DNA of 64,000 bases, from the NCBI GenBank assembly GCA_030145245.1, contig JAQYWC010000017.1:105723-169722 (forward strand), given 5' to 3'. How positions within the stretch are numbered: the stretch's first letter is position 1; every line of letters starts with the position of its first letter. The stretch is from Desulfobacterium sp. GTDB taxonomy: Bacteria; Desulfobacterota; Desulfobacteria; Desulfobacterales; Desulfobacteraceae. The notes under the pieces were generated by a model, which had not been told where the DNA came from, searched no databases, and saw only the letters and a program-made list of their open reading frames with translations. Shown piece by piece: positions 26,055-35,697 of the stretch. Both the position numbers and the translations under genes were made by a program.

Positions 26055-27712
26055 GCATTCCTTCCGGGGAACGCTCCGGACCGGAGATTCTTCTTGTCCA
26101 GCCCCCCATGGAGGAGTTCTATCTCACGGCAAAAAGGACCGTTCCCTACGGCCTTGCCTGCATTGCCGCATCCCTTGAACAGGCGGGGTTTTCCGTGGCT
26201 CTGGTGGATGCCCTTGCCGTTTCAAAGTCGAAAATCATCCCCCAGCCCCGGGAACTGGGGGACCTGGGCAGGTTCTACGGCAGGAACGATCTTTCTCCCT
26301 TTGCCCTGTTTCACCACTATCGTCACTATGGTTACAGCTACGAGCACCTGGGGACCCTGGCAAGGGAGAAGCGGCCTTTTCTCGTGGGCATCTCCTCTTT
26401 GTTCACGGCCTATTGCAACGAAGCCCTCAAGACGGCCGAGGCGATCAAACGATTCTGGCCCGAATGCCGGGTGGTCATGGGCGGTCACCATCCAACCCTG
26501 TTTCCAAATGAGGTGATGTCTAACCCGGCCGTGGATTTTGTTCTCCGGGGGGAGGGGGAGGTTTCCATGGCAAAACTTGCCCTGGCGCTCAGGAACAACA
26601 CAAGCCTTGGGGATGTGCCGGGCATTGTTTTCAAAAATCCGGACGCGTCCCTTCATATTGAGGAGCCCGCCTGGATGGAGGACCTTGATTTAGCTCCCCT
26701 GCCTGCCACGGATCTTGTGGACCATGGATTTTACCAACGGAAACAGCGGGCCAGCATTTCGGTTGTGGCTGCAAGGGGATGCCCCATGCACTGCACCTAC
26801 TGCTGCCTTGGCGCTTCCTCCGCCCATGCTCCCTTTCGCCGGCGCAGCGTGGATTCGGTGGTGGCGGAGCTTGAGTGCCAAATGGCGCGCCAGGAGGTGG
26901 GGTTCATCGATTTTGAGGATGAAAACCTGAGCCTTGATAAACGCTGGTTCCTCGCCCTGCTCAAGGAGATCACCACCCGGTTCGGTGGACGGGATATGGA
27001 ACTTCGGGCCATGAACGGTCTCTATGCCCCCTCCCTGGATGGGGAGATGGTTGCCGCCATGAAGACCGCAGGCTTCAAGACCTTGAATCTCTCCCTGGGA
27101 TCCACTTCCGGGGAGCAGCTGGCCCGGTTCAAACGGCCCGATGTCAGTAAAGCCCTTGACCAATGCCTGGAACTTGCCCAGCTCCATTCCATGGAGGCGG
27201 TCTCCTATTTGATTGGCGCAGCTCCGGGCCAGTCGCCTGAAGATTCGGTGCAGGACCTGCTGTACCTTGGGGCCAGGCGCACCCTGGTGGGATTCTCCGT
27301 GTTTTACCCGGCCCCGGGAAGCCATGATTATCAGCTTTGCAGGATAAGGGGGCTTCTTCCTCCGACCTTTGCCCAAATGCGCTCCACCGCCTTTCCCGTG
27401 TCCGACACCACCACCCGGCTCCAGGCAGCCACCCTGCTGAGGCTGGCCAGGATACTCAACTTCATGAAGGCCCTTGTGGACGAGGGGGAGCTTCCGGATC
27501 CTTGCCCGGTCTGTGACCAGGGGGCAGTAATTGATCCCCATGACCGGCGGGCGGCCGGAAAAAAATTGCTGGCAGGCTTCCTCCATGACAACAAAATCCG
27601 GGGCTTCTCCAGGGACGGCACCGTGTTTGAGCATCCGGCGGACCACCTCCTGGTCCGGCGTTTTGTTCACGGCTTGGCAAAGATCAATGTCAGGGGGGTG
27701 AAACGTCTATAG
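26051..27712 (+). CDS. B12-binding-domain radical SAM protein
   Basis: This is a 553-residue protein of the cobalamin-binding radical SAM superfamily. The N-terminal 190 residues look like a B12-binding Rossmann domain (ILLVQPP, VVMGGHHPTLFP, VDFVLRGEGE). The radical SAM core carries C244-x3-C248-x2-C251 in ARGCPMHCTYC. A later CPVCDQG and a C-terminal extension could hold an extra metal site. Such enzymes do methylations or rearrangements on unactivated carbon. The start is TTG, overlapping the preceding TGA by four bases. The product is unknown. Confidence 0.85.
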   Translation: MSIPSGERSGPEILLVQPPMEEFYLTAKRTVPYGLACIAASLEQAGFSVALVDALAVSKSKIIPQPRELGDLGRFYGRNDLSPFALFHHYRHYGYSYEHLGTLAREKRPFLVGISSLFTAYCNEALKTAEAIKRFWPECRVVMGGHHPTLFPNEVMSNPAVDFVLRGEGEVSMAKLALALRNNTSLGDVPGIVFKNPDASLHIEEPAWMEDLDLAPLPATDLVDHGFYQRKQRASISVVAARGCPMHCTYCCLGASSAHAPFRRRSVDSVVAELECQMARQEVGFIDFEDENLSLDKRWFLALLKEITTRFGGRDMELRAMNGLYAPSLDGEMVAAMKTAGFKTLNLSLGSTSGEQLARFKRPDVSKALDQCLELAQLHSMEAVSYLIGAAPGQSPEDSVQDLLYLGARRTLVGFSVFYPAPGSHDYQLCRIRGLLPPTFAQMRSTAFPVSDTTTRLQAATLLRLARILNFMKALVDEGELPDPCPVCDQGAVIDPHDRRAAGKKLLAGFLHDNKIRGFSRDGTVFEHPADHLLVRRFVHGLAKINVRGVKRL

Positions 27713-27719
27713 ATGTTTG

Positions 27720-27734
27720 CACTCGAATTGATAC
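27720..27734. repeat. Dispersed intergenic repeat, half copy
   Basis: CACTCGAATTGATACC is the reverse complement of the right half of the element seen at 22815-22829 and 51288-51302. It lies immediately after the radical SAM stop codon. Confidence 0.5.
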
Positions 27735-27764
27735 CAGGTTGCCCATTGTAATTTAAAAATTATG

Positions 27765-27792
27765 TTGGATGTTTGTCCGAATCTTGTATAAT
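27765..27792 (+). promoter_or_regulatory. Sigma-70-type promoter
   Basis: TTGGAT (27765-27770) and a consensus TATAAT (27787-27792) are separated by 16 bases. It would start transcription near 27799, ahead of the zinc-ribbon gene. Confidence 0.5.
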
Positions 27793-27990
27793 ATTTTTTG
27801 TACCTCGTCTCTGGAACCTCATCATTGAAAAACTATCCAACTGTCTTTCCCTTTGCATCCGTGATCCCGGATCGGCGAAACAAGCCATCGAATTTTCCCT
27901 TGCCCATGCTGGTGAGCCCGTGGTTTTCACAACCCATGGCAGGAAAGAGACCCTGGTAACGATCAACGGCATTTCATTCCGGTGAACGGC

Positions 27991-28182
27991 ATGGTAAGAC
28001 GGGTTCTTAAAACCGCCGACTACAAGCATGACAAGATCATGGTGCCGGTAAAGGAGGGGGAACTTTTGGTGGTGTTGGGGCCCGTGCCCCGCCAATGTCT
28101 CCATTGCTGGGCCCAGCTTGGGGACAGCTCCTTCCGTTTCTGTCCCCAGTGCGGCAAAAACATCGAACCCAAACAGGAGTGA
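27991..28182 (+). CDS. Small zinc-ribbon protein
   Basis: This is a protein of about 63 residues. Its C-terminal half is a four-cysteine zinc ribbon, CLHCWAQLGDSSFRFCPQCG, with CxxC knuckles 13 residues apart. The N-terminal half is a short beta-rich segment (KIMVPVKEGELLVVLGPVP). The ATG at 27991 is chosen; a GTG three codons earlier overlaps the stop of a doubtful small frame. Such ribbons bind nucleic acid or protein partners; no specific role can be given. Confidence 0.55.
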   Translation: MVRRVLKTADYKHDKIMVPVKEGELLVVLGPVPRQCLHCWAQLGDSSFRFCPQCGKNIEPKQE

Positions 28183-28304
28183 AGCGTGGTTGTTTTTTTC
28201 AAGGAGAGAAAAAAGCAGGGGTTTGGTTAAAAATATGCTGTTATCTCTTGTCTTATTGTCGTTTTTTACGTAGACTGAATACTTGATTGCCGTTCTTCAT
28301 CACC

Positions 28305-28320
28305 GGCATCAATTCGAAAT
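28305..28320. repeat. Dispersed intergenic repeat, half copy
   Basis: GGCATCAATTCGAAAT matches the right half of the element at 22815-22829 except at its end. It sits in the 205-base leader region of the Rho gene, in which I see no gene. Confidence 0.4.
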
Positions 28321-28388
28321 TACAACATGTTGTCAATCATGTGGCACTGAATTATCAATGATTTATCAATCGTTTATCCGGGAGTTAG

Positions 28389-29459
28389 ATGTTGGAACCT
28401 GTAGAGGGATATCTAGAAATAATGGACAGGGGCTTTGGTTTTTTACGCTCCATTGAAAATAATTATCAGCCGGCTCCAGAAAATCCCTATGTGTCGATTC
28501 CGTTGATCAACCGGTTCGACCTCAGGGAGGGAAGTTATATCCAGGGCGAGGGGGAGAGTAAGGGAGGCAAGAACCAAAACCTTGCACTTTCGAGAATTCA
28601 TACAGTCAACAATCTTTCCCTTGACGAGTACGTGAAGATTCCCCTGCTCCAGGATCAGGTCAGCATCAATCCGGAAGAGCGATATGATCTTAGCCAGGGG
28701 GCAGATGACATGACCGGCAGGGCCCTGGACATGGTCGTTCCCATTGGCAAAGGCCAGCGGGGATTGATCATTGCACCGCCCAAATCGGGAAAGACAACAA
28801 TCCTGAGGCACATGGCAAACTCCATGATCCTGAATCATCCCGATTCAAAGGTGTTTGTCCTGCTGGTGGACGAGCGGCCTGAAGAGGTGACCGATTTCAG
28901 GCGGGGCCTGAAAGAGGCCCACGTGCTTTACTCCTCGGCTGATCAGCAGATTGCCCAGCACATGAGGATGACCCGGCTTGCCCTTCATACGGCCATCCGC
29001 TGTGCCGAGACAGGCCAGGACGCTGTCGTGTTCATCGATTCCCTCACCCGGATGACCCGTGCATTCAACATCGAGACCAACAGCCACGGCAAAACCATGA
29101 GCGGCGGTCTTGGCGCCAATGCCATGGCTTTCCCAAGGAAGATCTTTGGCGCGGCCCGTAACCTTGAAAACGGCGGTTCCCTTACCATCATGGCAACCAT
29201 CCTTGTGGACACGGGAAGCCGGATGGACGAGGTCATCTTCCAGGAGTTCAAGGGTACCGGTAACATGGACCTGGTTCTTTCCCGTTCCTGCGCGGAACAG
29301 CGGGTGTGGCCCGCCATCAACATTAATGAGTCCGGCACCCGTAAAGAGGATCTGCTTTTCAGTAAAGAGGAGCATGAGGAGAGCATCAGGATCCGGCGGG
29401 ATCTCTCCGGCATGGACGAAGTGTCTGCCATGAAACGGTTCATTGATTATATCTCCTGA
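28389..29459 (+). CDS. rho: Transcription termination factor Rho, short form
   Basis: This is a 356-residue hexameric RNA-translocase ATPase. The RNA-binding cold-shock-like part is present from the start (GFGFLR at 15-20, YVSIPLINRFDLREG). Walker A is APPKSGKT with Lys135. The highly conserved Q/R-loop region is intact (SGGLGANAMAFPRKIFGAARN, then DTGSRMDEVIFQEFKGTGNM). It lacks the N-terminal helical domain of standard Rho and is about 60 residues shorter than the E. coli protein. It may be a paralogue rather than the main Rho. GGGAG stands four bases before the ATG. Confidence 0.9.
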   Translation: MLEPVEGYLEIMDRGFGFLRSIENNYQPAPENPYVSIPLINRFDLREGSYIQGEGESKGGKNQNLALSRIHTVNNLSLDEYVKIPLLQDQVSINPEERYDLSQGADDMTGRALDMVVPIGKGQRGLIIAPPKSGKTTILRHMANSMILNHPDSKVFVLLVDERPEEVTDFRRGLKEAHVLYSSADQQIAQHMRMTRLALHTAIRCAETGQDAVVFIDSLTRMTRAFNIETNSHGKTMSGGLGANAMAFPRKIFGAARNLENGGSLTIMATILVDTGSRMDEVIFQEFKGTGNMDLVLSRSCAEQRVWPAININESGTRKEDLLFSKEEHEESIRIRRDLSGMDEVSAMKRFIDYIS

Positions 29460-29512
29460 ACCTGAGTGTTAACCATTCTGAATCCGGAACCAGAGATAGA
29501 AGAGGCAAAACC

Positions 29513-29950
29513 ATGACCGCGGACCCCAGTGTAAGGATGCACTCTGCCGAGCATCTGCTCAACCAGACCATGGTGAGGATGTTCGGTTGCCAGCGCTGCT
29601 TCAGCGCCCATATCAACAAGAAAAAATCCAAGTGTGACTATCGGTTCGACCGGATGCTAACCGATGACGAACTCCGCGAGATCGAGACCCGGGTCAACCA
29701 GGTGATCCAGGATGATCTTCCGGTCACCCTGGCGTTTGTCTCCCCCAAAGAGGCTGAGGAGAATTTTAACATTGAGCGGGTACCGGACGGAGATGAACTT
29801 GAAACGTTCAGGATCGTGTACATGGGTGACTATGACGCCTGTCCCTGCATCGGTACCCATGTGAGTTCCACGGCCGAGATCAACGGCTTCAGGATCATCT
29901 CCGCAGATTTCAACCATGACGTTCTCAGGATCCGGTTCAAGCTTTCCTGA
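29513..29950 (+). CDS. Alanyl-tRNA editing (AlaX/tRNA_SAD-like) protein
   Basis: This is a 145-residue protein with the zinc-site pattern of the second additional domain found in AlaRS and ThrRS: HxxxH at H10-x3-H14 (MHSAEHLL) and C112-x3-H116 (CIGTH). Free-standing AlaX proteins hydrolyse mischarged Ser- or Gly-tRNA(Ala). It is smaller than most AlaX forms and lacks the AlaRS glycine-rich barrel, so the tRNA specificity is open. It lies 53 bases after rho and 13 before the nitrilase, in an apparent operon. Confidence 0.78.
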   Translation: MTADPSVRMHSAEHLLNQTMVRMFGCQRCFSAHINKKKSKCDYRFDRMLTDDELREIETRVNQVIQDDLPVTLAFVSPKEAEENFNIERVPDGDELETFRIVYMGDYDACPCIGTHVSSTAEINGFRIISADFNHDVLRIRFKLS

Positions 29951-29963
29951 GAAGAGGGTAACC

Positions 29964-30731
29964 ATGGACGACCTTGTTCTTACCCTTGTCCAGGAGCGCC
30001 TGGCCTGGGAGGATATCGACCGAAACCTTGAAACCTTTGACGGCATCGTCAACGCCATCGGGGATGAAACCCGGCTGGTGGTCCTGCCCGAGATGTTTAC
30101 CACCGGGTTCAGCCTTGACTCCCCCGAACTTGCCCAGACCATGGCGGGAAGCGGGGTTACCTGGATGCAACGCAAGGCCCGGGAAAAAGGCGCGGACATG
30201 GTGGGAAGCCTCATGATCCGGGAGAACGGCCGCCTCTTCAACCGGTTGATCTGGGCAAGCGCCACGGGCGGGCTTTCCTGGTACGACAAGCGCCACCTGT
30301 TCCGCCATGCCGGTGAACACCGGCGCTTAACCCCCGGAACCCAGCACCTGGTTGTGGACGTTGGCGGGTGGAAGGTCTCAACTTTTATCTGCTATGATCT
30401 CAGGTTCCCCGGCTGGACCCGGAACCTCAATAACGGCTACGACCTTGCCCTGTTTGTGGCCAACTGGCCCGCCCCAAGGGCCCTCCATTGGAACACCCTG
30501 CTCGCTGCAAGGGCCATCGAGAACCAGGCATATGTGGTGGGGGTCAACCGGGTGGGAACGGACGGTAATGGTCTTGCCTACAACGGCGACTCTTCGGTGA
30601 TCGATCCAAAGGGGGAGGTGCTCTTCCAAAAGAGCCATGATCCTGTGGTGCAAACCGTGACCCTCTCCCATTCTTCCCTTGAAGCGTATCGAAACAGCTT
30701 TCCATTCTGGATGGACAGTGACCCTGTTTAG
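29964..30731 (+). CDS. Nitrilase/omega-amidase family hydrolase
   Basis: This is a 255-residue C-N hydrolase with the full triad: Glu43 (LPEMFTTGF), Lys109 (YDKRHLF) and Cys143 (ICYDLRFP). The pattern and length fit the YafV/omega-amidase branch, which hydrolyses alpha-keto-glutaramate or similar amides. The ATG at 29964 follows GAAGAGGG; an earlier in-frame start would overlap the preceding gene. Cytosolic. Confidence 0.87.
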   Translation: MDDLVLTLVQERLAWEDIDRNLETFDGIVNAIGDETRLVVLPEMFTTGFSLDSPELAQTMAGSGVTWMQRKAREKGADMVGSLMIRENGRLFNRLIWASATGGLSWYDKRHLFRHAGEHRRLTPGTQHLVVDVGGWKVSTFICYDLRFPGWTRNLNNGYDLALFVANWPAPRALHWNTLLAARAIENQAYVVGVNRVGTDGNGLAYNGDSSVIDPKGEVLFQKSHDPVVQTVTLSHSSLEAYRNSFPFWMDSDPV

Positions 30732-30853
30732 AAAAACCGGGTGATCCATCAGACGTGTCGCGACTCCCTTGAAAAAATGGATCTCTACGGTCTGCCTCGC
30801 TTTGCCATGTAGAGGGCCTGGACAGCAGTTCTGATCCTCTCTGCAACACCCAA

Positions 30854-30883
30854 GGGGGCACTGCCTGTTCGGCAGCACCCCCC
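30854..30883 (-). terminator. Candidate terminator hairpin after the first chemoreceptor
   Basis: GGGGG-CA-CTGCC pairs with GGCAG-CA-CCCCC around a short loop, with two internal mismatches. It lies just beyond the stop of the chemoreceptor at 30900, where the other two receptors carry cleaner hairpins. There is no T-run. Confidence 0.35.
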
Positions 30884-30899
30884 ATGGTTGAAGCAGGGA

Positions 30900-32960
30900 T
30901 CAGGCCTTGAAGGTGCCCAGGATCTGCTTGAGGCTTCCGGCAAGCTCCGAGAGCCCCGTGGCTTTGTCATTGACCTGGGAGCTGTTGCTGGAGGCCTCTT
31001 CGGATGACAGGCTCACATGGGCGATCTCGCTTGCTATCTCGTCGGAGGCCGCGCTTACCTGGCTCATGTTCTCTCCCACCTCGCTGACGCCCGTGGAGGC
31101 GTTGCTGATGTTGTCGCTGATTTCGGTGGTGGCGATGGACTGTTCTTCAACGGCCGAGGCAATGGTGGAGACGATATCGTTCATATCTCCAATGACACTG
31201 GTGACCTCCTGGATCTCCGATACCGTTCCCTGGGCCGTGGTCTGTACCCCGTTGATCTTTGCCTGGATTTCCCGGGTGGCTTCGGCTGTCTGCCGGGCAA
31301 GATCCTTGATTTCGGAGGCGACAACGGCAAACCCCTTGCCCGCCTCTCCGGCCCTGGCCGCCTCGATGGTGGCGTTCAAGGCCAGAAGGTTGGTCTGCTC
31401 TGAGATGTCGTTGATGGTTTCGGTCACCTGGCCTATCTCCTGGGCCGCTTTCCCCAGTTCTGCCATGGAGGAACTGGCGTTGGCCGCCTTTGTCACGGCC
31501 TCTTCGCTGATGCTCCTGGCTTTTTCCGAGTTGCTGGCAATCTCGTTGATGGTGGAGGTCATCTCTTCCGTGGCTGAGGCCACCATGTTGATGTTGGCGG
31601 AGGCCTCTTCCATGGCGGCGGCCACAGAGTTGATGTTTGAATTCATCTCTTCCGTGGCAGCTGCAACCCCCGCTGATTTTTCCGAGGCTTCATCGGCTCC
31701 CGAAGACATGATCCCGGCAATCTCCACCAGGGAGGCGGCAGAACCGTCAATGGTGTGTGTGTCCCGTGTCACGGTTTTGATGAGGTCCTGGAGCCGCTCC
31801 ATGAAGAGGTTGAATGCCTTGGAAAGCTCGCCTATCTCATCCCCGGCCTTTACCTGGAGCCGTTTGGTGGTGTCCCCTTCGCCCTGGGCAATGTCGTAGA
31901 GCCCTGCCACCACCTCTTTGATCGGGTTGACGATGATGGTTCCTGATATGAAGTATATGGCGGCAAACAGGATGCCCATAGTGATAAGCCCTATGAGGAT
32001 GTTGATGTTTCTCAAGGTGGTGGCTTCGGCCATCACCTCATCAACAGGGACGGAAATCGCCAGGCTCCATGGGGCGCCGGTGAGACCTAGGTCGATGGGG
32101 GCAAAGACAAATATGTTGGTCTTTCCGGTGGTAACGGATATAAATTCCTCTGTGGCAGGCTTACCCTGAGCTACGCTGGCAAGACTCTGGGGGGTGACAA
32201 ACTCTTTTATGTTTTTCCCGATCATCTCTTCGATAGGGTGGGCCGCAATTGTGCCGGTGTTGGTGATCAGTATCCCGTATCCGCTCTCGTAGGGATTGAT
32301 TTTCTGAACCAGCTCCTTCATTTTCTTCATGGAAAAGTCGTGGCCCGTCACGCCGACAAACCGGTTCTGGAACATGATGGGAACACAGGCGCTGACCACG
32401 GTTACCTGCTGGCCGCCGATGGCATAGGTGACCGGTTCCGTGACCATCTCTTTTCCCGTGGACCTTGGTTTTGTGTAGTACCCTGTGGTTGTGCCGTCTT
32501 CATATTCGACACAGGGCTCCAGGTGGAGTCCGCCGACTCTGCTCCAGTAGTGGATGAACCGTCCGCTGTCATCGTGGCCGTCGGTGCCTGCAAACGCTTT
32601 GTCCATTCCGTCCAGGGCGTTGGGTTCCCATGCCGTCCATACGCCGTCAAACCCGGGGCTTTTTAACATGATCTCCTTCATCATGCGGCTGAGGCTGTTT
32701 CTGTCCGGTACGGTATCAAGATCCTTTAACCCGGCAAAGACGATGGCCAGGGTCCTTGCGCCGTTGAGGGCCTCTTCGATTTCGTTCTCAATATCAGAGG
32801 CGTACTGGCCGGCCATGGCAACGGTTTTTTCCATGGCTGTCCGTCTGGACGAATCATAGGTCTTGATGCTGATGACCGATATGGAGACCGTCAAAGACAA
32901 AAACAGTATCGTGCAGATTGATAGCAGAAGTTTTCCCTTTAAGCCCATACTCTTGAACAT
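30900..32960 (-). CDS. Methyl-accepting chemotaxis protein, dCache type (first of three)
   Basis: This is a 686-residue transmembrane chemoreceptor: TM1 at about 11-29, a periplasmic dCache domain to about 290 ([40 protein letters not shown]), and TM2 at about 295-320. HAMP follows, then the cytoplasmic signalling hairpin with the conserved tip ([20 protein letters not shown]). It signals to CheA/CheW. It ends GTFKA, without the CheR-tethering pentapeptide. It heads leftward as one of three tandem paralogues with strongly similar signalling halves but diverged sensor domains, so ligands probably differ. Confidence 0.93.
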   Translation of the reverse strand: MFKSMGLKGKLLLSICTILFLSLTVSISVISIKTYDSSRRTAMEKTVAMAGQYASDIENEIEEALNGARTLAIVFAGLKDLDTVPDRNSLSRMMKEIMLKSPGFDGVWTAWEPNALDGMDKAFAGTDGHDDSGRFIHYWSRVGGLHLEPCVEYEDGTTTGYYTKPRSTGKEMVTEPVTYAIGGQQVTVVSACVPIMFQNRFVGVTGHDFSMKKMKELVQKINPYESGYGILITNTGTIAAHPIEEMIGKNIKEFVTPQSLASVAQGKPATEEFISVTTGKTNIFVFAPIDLGLTGAPWSLAISVPVDEVMAEATTLRNINILIGLITMGILFAAIYFISGTIIVNPIKEVVAGLYDIAQGEGDTTKRLQVKAGDEIGELSKAFNLFMERLQDLIKTVTRDTHTIDGSAASLVEIAGIMSSGADEASEKSAGVAAATEEMNSNINSVAAAMEEASANINMVASATEEMTSTINEIASNSEKARSISEEAVTKAANASSSMAELGKAAQEIGQVTETINDISEQTNLLALNATIEAARAGEAGKGFAVVASEIKDLARQTAEATREIQAKINGVQTTAQGTVSEIQEVTSVIGDMNDIVSTIASAVEEQSIATTEISDNISNASTGVSEVGENMSQVSAASDEIASEIAHVSLSSEEASSNSSQVNDKATGLSELAGSLKQILGTFKA

Positions 32961-33287
32961 TCTAATTCTCCTTGGAATTCTTTCTTGGTGGTCAGGGGGG
33001 TGCCTGACAATAGTTGCTGTTAGGGGCCATCAGATTTAGGATCGATGTTTCTCCGGTGTCGTTTTTCCGGTGGACGCCTTTTATTTTCTTCATTATAACC
33101 ATTCATCATTAGATGAAATGACTATCAAAATCAAGAAGTATATACCGCTTTTGTGTGTGATTCCCGTTAGGGTCGGTAGAAAGTCTTGCTTATGGCATAA
33201 CTTCGGGTGGGATGATGTTCGTAAAAAAAAATGAGGGGCGGGAAGGTTGGCACCCCCATGGCGGGGGTGCCTGGATGAAACAGGGGA
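32961..33287. other. Intergenic region between first and second chemoreceptor genes
   Basis: About 330 bases containing the terminator hairpin of the second receptor (33249-33271) and AT-rich leader sequence for the first. I see no gene and no sigma-28-type promoter that I would defend. Confidence 0.5.
33249..33271 (-). terminator. Terminator hairpin after the second chemoreceptor
   Basis: A perfect nine-base-pair stem (GGCACCCCC/GGGGGTGCC) with a five-base loop. On the minus strand a run of T follows about 20 bases on. The same stem recurs behind the third receptor (35653-35676). Confidence 0.6.
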
Positions 33288-35348
33288 TCAGGCCTTGAAG
33301 GTGCCCAGGACCTCCTTGAGCTTGCCGGCAAGCTCCGAGAGTCCCACGGCCTTGTCATTGACCTGGCCGCTGCTGTTGGAGATCTCCTCGGAAGCATTGT
33401 TTACATAGGCTATATCGCTGGCTATTTCGTCGGAGGCAGCGCTCACCTGGCTCAGGTTTTCCCCGACCTCACTGACGCCTGTGGAGGCGTTGCTGATGTT
33501 GTCACTGATCTCGGTGGTGGCGATGGACTGCTCCTCAACAGCCGAGGCAATGGTGGAGACGATGTCGTTCATATCTCCGATTACTTGGGTGACGTCCTTG
33601 ATTTCAGATACCGTTCCCTGGGCCGTGGACTGGACCCCATTGATTTTTCCCTGGATCTCCCGGGTGGCCTCGGCCGTCTGCCGGGCCAGTTCCTTGATCT
33701 CGGAGGCGACAACGGCAAAGCCCTTGCCCGCTTCCCCGGCCCTGGCCGCTTCGATGGTGGCATTGAGGGCCAGAAGGTTGGTCTGCTCGGAGATGTCATT
33801 GATGGTCTCGGTGACCTTGCCGATCTCCTGGGCTGCCTTCCCCAGTTCTGCCATGGAGTTGCTGGCGTTGGCCGCTTTTATCACGGCATCTTCGCTGATG
33901 GTCCGGGCCTTTTCCGAGTTGCCGGCGATCTCGTTTATGGTGGAACTCATCTCTTCCGTGGCTGAGGCCACCATGTTGATGTTGGCCGAGGCCTCTTCCA
34001 TGGCTGCGGCCACAGAACTTATGTTTGAGGTCATCTCTTCGGTGGCAGCGGCCACGGCACCGGATTTCTCGGAAGTGTCATCGGCGCCTGAAGACATGAC
34101 GCCTGCTATCTCAACCAGGGAGGCGGCTGAATCGTCGATGGTAAAGGCATCTGTGGTAACGGTCTTGATGAGATCCTGGAGTTTGTCCATGAACAGGTTG
34201 AATGCCTTGGCAAGCTCCCCGATCTCATCCCCGGACATCACGTTGAGCCGTTTGGTGGTGTCCCCGTCCCCCTGGGCAATGTCGTAGAGTCCTGCCACCA
34301 CCTGCTTTACCGGGTTGACGATGATGGTGCCCGCTATAAAATAGACGGCGCCAATCAAAATTAAAAGGGTGATGACGGCGATGAGGATGTTTATGTTGCG
34401 AAGGGCGCGGGCCCCTGCCATGATCTCATCCAATGGGACGGACACGGCGATGCTCCAGGCAACGCCGGTTCTGCCCGGGGTGATGGGGGCAAAGATAAAA
34501 ATATTCTTTTTGCCGGTGGTGGAGGACTGGAACTCTTCAACCGCAGGTTTTCCCCGGGTGATGCTGTCGTAGGTGGCCGGGGAGATGAACTCCTTGACGT
34601 TCTTGCCCACAAGGGATTGTTCCGGATGGGCCACGATGGCCCCAGTGTCGGTGAGCAAAGAACCGTATCCGCTGGTATAGGGTTTGATCTTCAGAACCTG
34701 CTCCGCCATGGCATCCATGGAAAAATCGATTCCTGTGACGCCAATGACCCGGTTCTGGTGTTTGATCGGGACACAGACGCTGACCACGGTCATTTTCTGG
34801 CCGCCGATCTCGTACGTTGCGGGTTCCATCACGACTTCCCTGCCCATGGTCCTGGGTTTGGTGTAGTACCCCTCGGTGGTGCCGTCCTCGACCCCTGTGC
34901 AGGGCTCAAGGTGGATGCCTCCCACCCGGTTCCAGTAGGGGAGGAACCGACCGTTTGCATCGTGGCCGTCGGCATTGGCAAAATCTGCGTCCATGCCGTC
35001 CAGGGCATTGGGCTCCATCACTGTCCAGACCCCCATAAATTCGGGATTGTCCGTGAGCACATGTTTCATCATTCCGATCAAAATATCCCGGTCAGGCATG
35101 TTCTCTTGTGACTTTAACCCGGAAAAGACATGGGCCAGGGTCCTTCCGGCTCCCAGGGCTTGTTCGAGCTCAAGCTGGATCTGGGTAGCATATTGGCTGG
35201 CCATGGCCTCGGTCTTTTCCATGGCCGCCTTTTTTGATGCTGAATAGGTTTTGCTGGTTGTTACATAGTTTGAGATAGCCAGGGCGGCGAATAAAATAGT
35301 GCAGATTGATAGCAGCAGTTTTCCCTTTAGGCCCATACTCTTGAACAT
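33288..35348 (-). CDS. Methyl-accepting chemotaxis protein, dCache type (second of three)
   Basis: This 686-residue receptor has the layout TM1, periplasmic dCache ([32 protein letters not shown]), TM2, HAMP and signalling domain ([18 protein letters not shown]). Two ATGs are possible: 35348 is preferred because AGGAG is about eight bases away and it gives the same MFKSMG start as the first receptor, while the ATG at 35354 is too close. The cytoplasmic half is almost the same as in the third receptor, suggesting recent duplication or gene conversion. No CheR pentapeptide. Confidence 0.92.
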   Translation of the reverse strand: MFKSMGLKGKLLLSICTILFAALAISNYVTTSKTYSASKKAAMEKTEAMASQYATQIQLELEQALGAGRTLAHVFSGLKSQENMPDRDILIGMMKHVLTDNPEFMGVWTVMEPNALDGMDADFANADGHDANGRFLPYWNRVGGIHLEPCTGVEDGTTEGYYTKPRTMGREVVMEPATYEIGGQKMTVVSVCVPIKHQNRVIGVTGIDFSMDAMAEQVLKIKPYTSGYGSLLTDTGAIVAHPEQSLVGKNVKEFISPATYDSITRGKPAVEEFQSSTTGKKNIFIFAPITPGRTGVAWSIAVSVPLDEIMAGARALRNINILIAVITLLILIGAVYFIAGTIIVNPVKQVVAGLYDIAQGDGDTTKRLNVMSGDEIGELAKAFNLFMDKLQDLIKTVTTDAFTIDDSAASLVEIAGVMSSGADDTSEKSGAVAAATEEMTSNISSVAAAMEEASANINMVASATEEMSSTINEIAGNSEKARTISEDAVIKAANASNSMAELGKAAQEIGKVTETINDISEQTNLLALNATIEAARAGEAGKGFAVVASEIKELARQTAEATREIQGKINGVQSTAQGTVSEIKDVTQVIGDMNDIVSTIASAVEEQSIATTEISDNISNASTGVSEVGENLSQVSAASDEIASDIAYVNNASEEISNSSGQVNDKAVGLSELAGKLKEVLGTFKA

Positions 35349-35697
35349 ACACATTTCTCCTAGAATCTTCTTCTTGGTAATCAGGAATTTGTTTGACAAT
35401 TGTTGCTGTTGTAATTCGTCGGTCTATCTGAAAAAAGTCCTTTTTAGTCTGGTAGCCTCCTCTCCTAAGGTTTGTCGTAATATTCCTAGCTTTTTGTTTG
35501 TGATGGGTAGTCATTAAATGAAAGGGCTGGTAAAATCAAGAAGTATATACAATGACTATATAGAAATGTAGTCAGGAAATGAAAAGCGTCTTGTTTCTGA
35601 TGATGCCCCGGGGGTGACAGGGTTCTCTGAAAAAGGGGGGGCAGGGAAGGAAGGCACCCCCCCTGGCGGGGGTGCCTCAAGGAAATAAGGGGGGGGG
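35349..35697. other. Intergenic region between second and third chemoreceptor genes
   Basis: About 350 bases with the third receptor's terminator hairpin (35653-35676) and an AT-rich leader. No gene or repeat family recognised. Confidence 0.5.
35653..35676 (-). terminator. Terminator hairpin after the third chemoreceptor
   Basis: The stem GGCACCCCC/GGGGGTGCC is the same as the one behind the second receptor, with a six-base loop. The shared hairpin indicates the gene was duplicated together with its 3' end. Confidence 0.55.

Noticed and set aside
27773..27985. A 70-codon frame before the zinc-ribbon gene
   Set aside because: A good promoter has its -10 box inside this frame, so its start codon would lie upstream of the transcript start, and there is no ribosome site.
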